Position numbers and translations under genes: made by a program. 64,000 bases of DNA from Flavobacteriaceae bacterium PRS1 (GTDB lineage: Bacteria > Bacteroidota > Bacteroidia > Flavobacteriales > Flavobacteriaceae). The notes below the pieces were generated by a model, which worked only from the letters and a program-made list of their open reading frames with translations, did not search any database and was not told where the DNA came from. Position 1 is the first letter of the stretch. Every line of letters begins with the position of its first letter. The stretch is from positions 62,001 to 126,000 of the forward strand of contig RDRZ01000001.1 of NCBI GenBank assembly GCA_003709165.1. The letters run 5' to 3'. Positions 57,066-64,000 of this stretch are shown piece after piece.

Positions 57066-57848
57066 TTATTCATTTGTTTCTCTATTGGTGCTAATTTCAT
57101 CATCATTATCAAAACCAATAACTTCTTTATATATTAAATACGTTGGATGATACACAAATGCAGCAGTAAACAGAGTACCAATTCCACATAAAATAAAACC
57201 TACAACTTGAGCCAATAATGAACAAACAAATATTAACCCGAATATGAGTAACCATTTTTTATGACCTAATTTAAAACTGATTTTTACAATATCTCCAACG
57301 TTTAATTCTGGGTTAAACGCAAAAATTAATGCAAAAAGTGAGAAAGGAACCATCATATAAATTAAAGGAATATAAAATAATAATACTGAAGGAATCGCTA
57401 TCAAAACAGTAACCAACATTAACATAAAAGTTTTACTTAAATATTTTCCATTAATAAAACAAAAGAAGTCTGATGTCTTTATAGTTTCACCTTCATCTAA
57501 AGTTCTCATTATTCTAAAAAAGGCTGCATTTAAAGCTACCGAAACTGCTCCTAAAACAAAAACACCTACAATTACAAAGAGAATATAAAGAAAAGACATT
57601 CCTACAAAAAAATCGCTAAACATTTCAGGATTACTATTGCCACTCTTTGCTTGTGCAAAAATGAATGTAAATAATGGTATATATAATACAATGATTAGTG
57701 GCAACATTATTATAATGTTAAACAATTGTAATAAAAACCCTTGCAACCAAGTCTTTTTAAACAACTCTATAGATGCATTAAAAATAGTTCCGAAATCTAA
57801 TTCTTTTGCATTATTTATTTTTTCTTGTAAATAGTCAATAGTGTTCAT
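57066..57848 (-). CDS. Multi-helix membrane protein of unknown function
   Basis: A protein of about 260 residues with four long hydrophobic regions, probably six helices (about 25-60, 80-110, 140-175 and 195-235). It has acidic ends. It resembles the glycerophosphoryl-diester-phosphodiesterase-membrane/DUF975-like group, but I cannot assign a function. The ATG at 57848 is chosen because the promoter box at 57876-57883 lies between it and the earlier ATG at 57878, which would not be transcribed. It is divergent from miaB. Confidence 0.78.
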   Translation of the reverse strand: MNTIDYLQEKINNAKELDFGTIFNASIELFKKTWLQGFLLQLFNIIIMLPLIIVLYIPLFTFIFAQAKSGNSNPEMFSDFFVGMSFLYILFVIVGVFVLGAVSVALNAAFFRIMRTLDEGETIKTSDFFCFINGKYLSKTFMLMLVTVLIAIPSVLLFYIPLIYMMVPFSLFALIFAFNPELNVGDIVKISFKLGHKKWLLIFGLIFVCSLLAQVVGFILCGIGTLFTAAFVYHPTYLIYKEVIGFDNDDEISTNRETNE

Positions 57849-57875
57849 ACTGATTAGCTGTGTTAAGTTAGTACT

Positions 57876-57906
57876 CAAAAGTAAATGGTTTACAGCTACT
57901 TTACAA
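57876..57906 (-). promoter_or_regulatory. Promoter of the membrane protein gene
   Basis: On the minus strand TTG (57906-57904), 20 bases, then TACTTTTG (57883-57876): a full match to the Bacteroidota pattern. Transcription begins near 57869, which fixes the start codon at 57848. It is back-to-back with the miaB promoter. Confidence 0.65.
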
Positions 57907-57928
57907 ATAAAACTTTAAATCTGACACT

Positions 57929-57960
57929 TTGTCATAATATTTAAAATAATTGTATCTTTG
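57929..57960 (+). promoter_or_regulatory. Promoter of miaB and downstream genes
   Basis: TTG (57929-57931), 21 bases, then TATCTTTG (57953-57960), a full match. Transcription starts near 57967, so the ATG at 57997 is a better start for miaB than the one at 57973. Confidence 0.7.
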
Positions 57961-57996
57961 CAGACTTATTGATTGAAACACCTTTTCAATACCCGA

Positions 57997-59442
57997 ATGG
58001 AAAAGATTATAGACGAGAATAAACAAGGCGAAACCCTAGTTTTAGAAGCAAAACAAAACAACCAACGTAAACTTTTTATAGAGAGTTATGGTTGCGCCAT
58101 GAACTTTAGTGATAGCGAAATTGTAGCTTCTATTTTAGCTAACGAAGGGTTTAATACCACTCAAAACCTTGAAGAAGCCGATTTGGTTTTAGTAAACACC
58201 TGCTCTATACGTGATAAGGCAGAGCAAACCATTAGAAAACGTTTAGAAAAATACAACGCCGTTAAAAAAATAAACCCAAAAATGAAAGTTGGCGTTTTGG
58301 GTTGTATGGCAGAACGCTTAAAAGAAAAATTTCTTGAAGAAGAAAAAATTGTGGATTTAGTAGTTGGCCCTGATGCTTATAAAGATTTACCAAACCTTAT
58401 TGCCGAAGTTGAAGATGGCAGAAACGCCGTTAATGTTATCCTCTCTAAAGACGAAACTTATGGCGATATTTCTCCCGTTCGTTTAAACAGTAATGGTGTA
58501 ACTGCATTTATATCCATAACTCGTGGTTGCGATAATATGTGTACGTTTTGCGTAGTTCCTTTTACTCGTGGTCGCGAACGCAGCAGAAATCCACAAAGTA
58601 TTATTGAAGAAGTTAATGACCTTTGGAATAAAGGCTATAAAGAAATTACTTTATTAGGTCAAAATGTTGATAGCTTCCTTTGGTATGGTGGCGGATTGAA
58701 AAAAGATTTTGCAAAAGCATCTGAAATTCAACAAGCAACAGCAACTAACTTTTCACAATTATTATCCCTTTGTGCAGAAGCGCAACCCAAAATGCGTATC
58801 CGTTTTTCTACATCAAACCCCCAGGATATCTCGTTAGATGTTATTAAAACTATGGCAACGTATAATAACATCTGTAATTACATTCATATTCCTGTTCAAA
58901 GCGGAAGCAATCGTATTTTAAAAGCGATGAATCGTTTACACACACGTGAAGAATACTTTGAATTGATTGACAACATTAAACGCATTATTCCAGATTGTAC
59001 AATCAGCCACGATTTAATTATCGGTTTTCCTACTGAAACCGAAGAAGACCATCGAGATACATTATCGTTAATGGACTATGTAAAATACTCCTTTGGCTAT
59101 ATTTTTACATATTCAGAACGACCCGGAACACTTGCAGCACGCAAAATGAAAGACGATGTGCCTAAAGAAGTTAAAAAACGACGCTTTAATGAAATCCTTC
59201 AACTACAACAAAAACACAGCATGTATCGAACACAACAAGATTTAAACAAAGTTGTAGAAGTCTTGATTGAAAAAGAATCTAAAAAATCGTCGGCACATTG
59301 GTCTGGACGCAACGAACATAACACAGTTGTAGTGTTTCCAAAGGAACATTATAAAATTGGTGATTTTGTGAATGTAAAAACAACCGAATGTACAAGTGCT
59401 ACGCTTATTGGTGAAGCAGTTGGATATTCTGAAAATAATTGA
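57997..59442 (+). CDS. miaB: tRNA-2-methylthio-N6-dimethylallyladenosine synthase
   Basis: A radical-SAM methylthiotransferase of about 481 residues. The N-terminal UPF0004 domain has its three cluster cysteines (ESYGCAMN, NTCSIRDKAEQT, GVLGCMAERL). The radical-SAM cluster is RGCDNMCTFCVVPFTRGRERSR (about 178-185). A C-terminal TRAM domain ends it. It adds a methylthio group to i6A37 in tRNAs reading UNN codons. An insert around GGGLKKDFAKASEIQQATAT is usual in Bacteroidota. The ATG at 57997 (MEKIIDENKQG) is preferred to 57973 because of the promoter position. Confidence 0.95.
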   Translation: MEKIIDENKQGETLVLEAKQNNQRKLFIESYGCAMNFSDSEIVASILANEGFNTTQNLEEADLVLVNTCSIRDKAEQTIRKRLEKYNAVKKINPKMKVGVLGCMAERLKEKFLEEEKIVDLVVGPDAYKDLPNLIAEVEDGRNAVNVILSKDETYGDISPVRLNSNGVTAFISITRGCDNMCTFCVVPFTRGRERSRNPQSIIEEVNDLWNKGYKEITLLGQNVDSFLWYGGGLKKDFAKASEIQQATATNFSQLLSLCAEAQPKMRIRFSTSNPQDISLDVIKTMATYNNICNYIHIPVQSGSNRILKAMNRLHTREEYFELIDNIKRIIPDCTISHDLIIGFPTETEEDHRDTLSLMDYVKYSFGYIFTYSERPGTLAARKMKDDVPKEVKKRRFNEILQLQQKHSMYRTQQDLNKVVEVLIEKESKKSSAHWSGRNEHNTVVVFPKEHYKIGDFVNVKTTECTSATLIGEAVGYSENN

Positions 59443-59443
59443 C

Positions 59444-59503
59444 TTGTCATTCCTGCGTCCACATGCCGCTGAAGCTTTAGCGGAGACGCAAGGCAGGAAT
59501 CTC
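59444..59503. repeat. Palindromic repeat, family A copy 2, with nested stems
   Basis: It starts two bases after the miaB stop. The outer stem is ATTCCTGC / GCAGGAAT, then GCGTC / GACGC, then CCGCT / AGCGG around GAAGCTTT, a three-part nested palindrome. The related short hairpin TTCTCACTTTCGTGGGAA at about 59530-59547 lies just before the next start codon. Confidence 0.6.
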
Positions 59504-59552
59504 ATGAAGAACTAATAAATTAAAAAGATTCTCACTTTCGTGGGAAATAAAT

Positions 59553-60812
59553 ATGGAATCAGTACAAGCTATAAAACAACGTTTCGGAATTATTGGAAAT
59601 GATACTTCTTTAAATCGTGCTATCGAAAAAGCGATTCAGGTATCACCTACAGATATTTCGGTTATAGTTACAGGCGAAAGTGGTGTTGGTAAAGAAAGTA
59701 TCCCAAAAATCATCCATCAACTTTCTCACAGAAAACACAGTAAATATATTGCTGTAAACTGTGGCGCTATTCCCGAAGGCACTATAGATAGTGAATTATT
59801 TGGTCACGAAAAAGGGTCATTTACAGGAGCCACACAAACCCGTAATGGTTATTTTGAAGTTGCCGATGGTGGCACCATTTTTCTAGATGAAGTTGGAGAA
59901 TTACCTTTAACCACTCAAGTGCGTTTACTACGTGTTTTAGAAAACGGTGAGTTCATTAAAGTAGGTTCCAGCAAAACGCAACAAACAGATATCCGTATTG
60001 TAGCAGCCACAAACACTAATATGTTTGAAGCTATACGAAAAGGGAAATTTAGAGAAGACTTATATTATCGGTTAAGCACTGTGGAGATAAACATTCCGCC
60101 TTTGCGAAACCGAAAAGAAGACATTCATTTACTCTTCAGGAAATTTGCCAGCGATTTTGCGCTTAAATACAAAATGCCTACCATTAAACTAGCTGACGAA
60201 GCCATACATTTACTTCTTAAATACAGATGGAGCGGAAACATTCGTCAATTACGTAACGTAGCCGAGCAAATTTCGGTATTAGAACATAGCCGAACAATAA
60301 CAGGAAATACATTACGCAACTATTTACCAGATATTGGTCGAAATTTACCAGCTGTTATTAATGTGCCAAAATCGGAAAGTGATTTTAGTAACGAACGTGA
60401 AATTTTATATAAAGTTTTATTCGATATGAAACAAGATCTTAACGATTTAAAAAAGCTCACGATGGAGATTATGCGAAGCGGAAATTCTCAGGATGTTCAA
60501 AAAAACAATGAAGGTTTAATCCGAAAAATATATAGAGAAGAAGACAACCAAGACGATGTTAAAAGTGACATGGAAGTATTAACCATTCAACAACAAAACG
60601 ACGCTTCTGTTGAAATAATAGAAAACACTCAAGACAACTATAGTTTTGTCGAAGATGTTGAGGAAGAAGAAACTTTATCACTTCATGACAAAGAATTAGA
60701 ATTGATAAAAAAATCTCTTGAGCGTTACAAAGGAAAGCGTAAATTAGCAGCTGCCGAACTCGGTATTAGCGAACGCACACTGTACAGAAAAATTAAACAA
60801 TTTGACCTTTAA
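59553..60812 (+). CDS. Sigma-54 interaction domain transcriptional activator without a sensor domain
   Basis: A 419-residue bacterial enhancer-binding protein. The AAA+ domain begins almost at the N-terminus: Walker A TGESGVGKES (about 39-48), the sigma-54 contact loop GSFTGA (about 88-93), and GTIFLDEVGELP as Walker B. A long acidic linker (about 270-370) and a Fis-type helix-turn-helix (KLAAAELGISERTLYRKIKQ) complete it. The usual N-terminal receiver, GAF or PAS domain is absent, so its control must come from elsewhere, such as expression level or a partner. It probably shares the miaB transcript. lptE follows 20 bases later. Confidence 0.92.
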   Translation: MESVQAIKQRFGIIGNDTSLNRAIEKAIQVSPTDISVIVTGESGVGKESIPKIIHQLSHRKHSKYIAVNCGAIPEGTIDSELFGHEKGSFTGATQTRNGYFEVADGGTIFLDEVGELPLTTQVRLLRVLENGEFIKVGSSKTQQTDIRIVAATNTNMFEAIRKGKFREDLYYRLSTVEINIPPLRNRKEDIHLLFRKFASDFALKYKMPTIKLADEAIHLLLKYRWSGNIRQLRNVAEQISVLEHSRTITGNTLRNYLPDIGRNLPAVINVPKSESDFSNEREILYKVLFDMKQDLNDLKKLTMEIMRSGNSQDVQKNNEGLIRKIYREEDNQDDVKSDMEVLTIQQQNDASVEIIENTQDNYSFVEDVEEEETLSLHDKELELIKKSLERYKGKRKLAAAELGISERTLYRKIKQFDL

Positions 60813-60832
60813 TAAAGCGTTATCCTTTAAAT

Positions 60833-61339
60833 ATGAGATTTTTTAAATACATTTTATTATTTACAGTTCTTTTAACCATTTTAGCTTGTGGCGCATATTC
60901 GTTTACTGGAGCGTCAATTTCATCTAATACTAAAACATTTCAGGTTAATTATTTTCAAAATAATGCACGTTTAATCGAGCCGGGTTTAGATAGAGGTTTT
61001 ACTATTGCTCTTCAAGACTTAATTCAAAATCAAACAAGTTTGAGCTTGGTAAACTCTAATGGCGATTTGGTTTACGAAGGCGAAATTGTTGAATACCGAA
61101 TATCGCCAACAACAGCTACTGCACAAAACACAGCAGCACAAAACAGATTAACCATAGCCGTAAACGTTAGGTTTTTTGATAAAAATGATGATGATGCCGA
61201 GTTTGAACAACGCTTCTCTTTCTATTTTGATTATGCAGGAAGTGCCCAACTTATAGGAAGCCAAAAAACTACAGCCATTGATGAAATATTTGAACGCATT
61301 ACACAAGATATATTTAATGCTTCGTTGGCAAAATGGTAG
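60833..61339 (+). CDS. lptE: LptE family LPS-assembly lipoprotein
   Basis: A 168-residue lipoprotein (MRFFKYILLFTVLLTILACG, lipobox Cys19) of the Bacteroidota LptE family. The conserved start of the mature part, YSFTGASISSNTKTFQV, is followed by VYEGEIVEYRISPTTATA and NRLTIAVNVRFFD. LptE plugs and assembles the LptD translocon that delivers lipopolysaccharide to the outer leaflet. It lies between the sigma-54 activator and an unknown gene before secG. Confidence 0.9.
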   Translation: MRFFKYILLFTVLLTILACGAYSFTGASISSNTKTFQVNYFQNNARLIEPGLDRGFTIALQDLIQNQTSLSLVNSNGDLVYEGEIVEYRISPTTATAQNTAAQNRLTIAVNVRFFDKNDDDAEFEQRFSFYFDYAGSAQLIGSQKTTAIDEIFERITQDIFNASLAKW

Positions 61340-61386
61340 TGATGAGTGATGAGTTAAAAATTAATACATTTTAGAATAACTAAAAC

Positions 61387-61422
61387 CTTCCCCTTTGGGA
61401 AAATGCCAGAAAGGCAATAGGG
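61387..61422. repeat. Palindromic repeat, family B copy 2
   Basis: CTTCCCCTTTGGGAAAATG then CCAGAAAGGCAATAGGG, ending one base before the ATG at 61424. The element before thrB (29852-29887) has the same order and spacing. Confidence 0.6.
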
Positions 61423-61423
61423 A

Positions 61424-62326
61424 ATGAACACAACAGATTTTATATCTTTATTACAGCATCCGCAAACTATAAATGCAAAACAAACTGATGCAGTAAAAGT
61501 CATTCTTGATGAGTTTCCTTATTTTCAATCGGCAAGAGCAGTATATCTTAGAGGGCTTAAAAACGAGGATAGTTTTAAGTATAATCAAGAACTCAAAATA
61601 ACTGCCGCTTACACTACCGACAGAAGTATTTTATTCGATTATATCACTTCTAAAGAATTTTTACAAAACGAAATTTCACAACATATAAAGCAAAACACAG
61701 AGCACTTAAAAGAGATTGAAGTTAACGACATAGAAGATATTTCTATTAATAAAAGTATGATTATTGATGATGCTTTAAGACAACATATAAAAGATGCTGA
61801 ACCTATTTTAGATCCAAATTTATTTGAAGAAAAAAAAGAAGCCATTGTTGTTACTACTAAGGATATTATCGAGTTTGATACCAAACAAATAGAACAAACT
61901 CCAGAAGAAAAATTGGAGATTGGCAAACCACTTACTTTCGATAAAAACGAAGTGTACTCCTTTAGAGAATGGTTGAAAATTACAAGTTTTAAACCCATAA
62001 TTCGTGATGAGAATAAGTCTCAAAAAAAATCACAAGGCAATTCAAAAGCAAAGAAGTTCGAGCTTATAGATAAGTTTATATCAGCGAGCCCTAAAATTAA
62101 ACCCGTCAATAAAGAAGGCTCCACATTTAATATAGCCAACGCCCAAATGTTACCACCTGAAACTTTGATGACCGAAACGTTAGCACGGATTTATCTTGAG
62201 CAAAAAAATTACAAAAGTGCTATTCAATCTTACAAAATTTTAAGTTTGAAATATCCAGAAAAAAGTGGTTTCTTTGCAGACCGAATTCAAGCAGTAAAAA
62301 AAATACAAAAACAAAATAATATATAG
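61424..62326 (+). CDS. Conserved protein of unknown function with a C-terminal TPR-like pair
   Basis: A 300-residue soluble protein. The N-terminus (FISLLQHPQTINAKQTDAVKVILDEFPYFQSARAVYLRGL) is a conserved helical unit. The middle is charged and low in complexity. The last 70 residues (LMTETLARIYLEQKNYKSAI, QSYKILSLKYPEKSGFFADR) form a TPR-like pair. No signal peptide or catalytic motif is seen. I recall this gene between lptE and secG in other Flavobacteriaceae; its function is not known to me. It ends 2 bases before secG, so it is surely cotranscribed with it. Confidence 0.85.
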   Translation: MNTTDFISLLQHPQTINAKQTDAVKVILDEFPYFQSARAVYLRGLKNEDSFKYNQELKITAAYTTDRSILFDYITSKEFLQNEISQHIKQNTEHLKEIEVNDIEDISINKSMIIDDALRQHIKDAEPILDPNLFEEKKEAIVVTTKDIIEFDTKQIEQTPEEKLEIGKPLTFDKNEVYSFREWLKITSFKPIIRDENKSQKKSQGNSKAKKFELIDKFISASPKIKPVNKEGSTFNIANAQMLPPETLMTETLARIYLEQKNYKSAIQSYKILSLKYPEKSGFFADRIQAVKKIQKQNNI

Positions 62327-62328
62327 TA

Positions 62329-62691
62329 ATGAGTACGTTTTCAATATTTTTAATCCTTATCGTTATAGTAGCATTTTTATTAGTAGTAGTAATTATGGTA
62401 CAAAACCCAAAAGGTGGAGGTTTAGGCTCTTCTTTTGGAGGTGGAAGTTCACAACAAATTGGAGGTGTAAAAAAGACAACAGACTTTTTAGATAAAAGCA
62501 CATGGGCTTTGGCAACTTTATTATTGGTTTTAATTTTATTATCTAATGTTGCAATTGGCGGACCAGATGGTAACATTGAATCTAAAGCGTTAGACCTAAA
62601 TGAAACGACAGCACAACCATTACCAGATGTACAACCTTTGGATAACACTACTACTCCAATAAATGAAACTAGTAATGATTCAACTAATTAA
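62329..62691 (+). CDS. secG: Preprotein translocase subunit SecG
   Basis: A 120-residue inner-membrane protein. Two helices (about 4-24 and 56-76) flank the SecG motif VVIMVQNPKGGGLGSSFGGG. A C-terminal polar tail follows, as in Bacteroidota SecG. It assists SecYE in protein export and so feeds the periplasmic cargo route used by the T9SS. A terminator follows at 62711. Confidence 0.93.
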   Translation: MSTFSIFLILIVIVAFLLVVVIMVQNPKGGGLGSSFGGGSSQQIGGVKKTTDFLDKSTWALATLLLVLILLSNVAIGGPDGNIESKALDLNETTAQPLPDVQPLDNTTTPINETSNDSTN

Positions 62692-62710
62692 AACAAAGCT
62701 ATAAAAAATA

Positions 62711-62744
62711 AAAAACATGCCAACTTAAACGTTGGCATTTTTTA
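62711..62744 (+). terminator. Terminator after secG
   Basis: ATGCCAAC / GTTGGCAT arms around TTAAAC, with A-run before and a T-run after. It closes the miaB-to-secG series and separates it from groES. Confidence 0.85.
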
Positions 62745-62834
62745 TAAATGAAAATTTGTCAGTTATTTTGAGTTGGCACAATTTTAGAACGATGCTTTAC
62801 TATTAAACATAATTTAATTAAAAAAATAAAACAA

Positions 62835-63110
62835 ATGGGCTTAAAAATTAAACCATTAGCAGATAGAGTTCTTATAGAACCTTTAGAAGCTGAAACTACT
62901 ACTGCATCAGGAATTATTATTCCAGACAATGCAAAAGAAAAACCACAAAACGGAACTGTTGTTGCTGTCGGAAAAGGCACAAAAGACGATCCAATAACTG
63001 TTAAAGTTGGTAACAAAGTTTTGTATGGAAAATATGCAGGAACAGAATTAAAATTAGAAGGTAAAGACTATTTAATAATGCGGGAAAGCGATATTCTGGC
63101 AATCGTTTAA
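62835..63110 (+). CDS. groES: Co-chaperonin GroES
   Basis: The 91-residue GroES/Cpn10: [33 protein letters not shown] holds the mobile loop that binds GroEL, and [35 protein letters not shown] closes the barrel. It caps GroEL and forms the folding chamber. No CIRCE element is seen upstream. groEL starts 185 bases later, a longer gap than usual, with two palindromic repeats in it. Confidence 0.97.
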   Translation: MGLKIKPLADRVLIEPLEAETTTASGIIIPDNAKEKPQNGTVVAVGKGTKDDPITVKVGNKVLYGKYAGTELKLEGKDYLIMRESDILAIV

Positions 63111-63138
63111 TTGTCATTCCTACGAAGGCAGGAATCTC
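63111..63138. repeat. Palindromic repeat, family A copy 3
   Basis: TTGTCATTCCTACGAA then GGCAGGAATCTC begins directly after the groES stop codon, as copy 2 does after miaB. It has the same TCATTCCT and AGGAATCTC ends. Confidence 0.6.
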
Positions 63139-63259
63139 AAAATACAAATTCCAAAAAAACTAAAACAAAACCCAAAGACTTTCATAGTAAGTTATCAGTT
63201 CCAAAATCGGAATTTGATATTTGAAAATTGAGAGTTTAAAATAAAGTATAACATAATAA

Positions 63260-64000
<741 letters not shown>

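Noticed and set aside
62745-62834. CIRCE or sigma-54/heat-shock promoter before groES
   Set aside because: No TTAGCACTC-N9-GAGTGCTAA. TTGGCAC is present at 62773, but no TTGC follows at the -12 spacing and no full TAnnTTTG box is present.

Overview
The window is chromosomal DNA from an AT-rich member of the Bacteroidota, almost certainly a Flavobacteriaceae. The evidence is the gldK-gldL-gldM-gldN block of gliding motility/type IX secretion (T9SS), several cargo proteins ending in T9SS type A sorting domains, promoters of the Bacteroidota type (TTG, about 20 bases, TAnnTTTG) and no strong Shine-Dalgarno sites. I cannot name the genus.

Layout. 1-4.4 kb: a leftward two-gene operon for large secreted Cys-rich proteins of unknown function, followed by a 5'-truncated third copy. 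4.4-6.8 kb: an AI-2E family transporter, decayed gene remnants and three tRNAs (Arg, Pro, Ser). 6.8-17.7 kb: a PgpH-like HD phosphohydrolase, thiolase, NlpC/P60 peptidase, a TPR protein, gyrA and clpC. 17.8-22.3 kb: two neighbouring T9SS cargo genes, both broken. 22.5-27.2 kb: hutH, a TlpA-like lipoprotein and the bifunctional NAD(P)HX repair enzyme. 27.3-32.6 kb: threonine operon thrA-thrB-thrC with a frameshifted four-helix-bundle gene inserted. 32.7-41.6 kb: a retropepsin-like lipoprotein, a secreted aminopeptidase P, gcvT, an epimerase-like protein, a pterin dehydratase, yebC, a VOC protein and a short-chain dehydrogenase.

41.7-45.3 kb is the most unusual part. The first half of a ybjQ-type gene is fused in frame to a secreted-type gene that has lost its signal peptide. 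A long imperfect palindrome follows, then a truncated tyrosine recombinase next to tRNA-fMet, then a leucine-rich-repeat gene broken by a stop codon. A 64-base element after the chimera recurs after the retropepsin-like gene at 34.3 kb. The two may be mobile-cassette junctions.

45.3-64 kb: an ABC-F ATPase, a DAO-family oxidoreductase, then the leftward series topA - ureohydrolase-fold protein - gldKLMN. The ureohydrolase-like protein lacks about half of the family's metal ligands. Last comes a rightward series: miaB, a sigma-54 activator without a sensor domain, lptE, an unknown protein, secG, groES and the 5' part of groEL.

Short palindromic repeats of at least three families lie tightly against start or stop codons (thrB, gcvT, groES/groEL, miaB/sigma-54 regulator, the 61.4 kb gene). 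Calls come from reading the sequence and from family knowledge; no database search or folding program was run.
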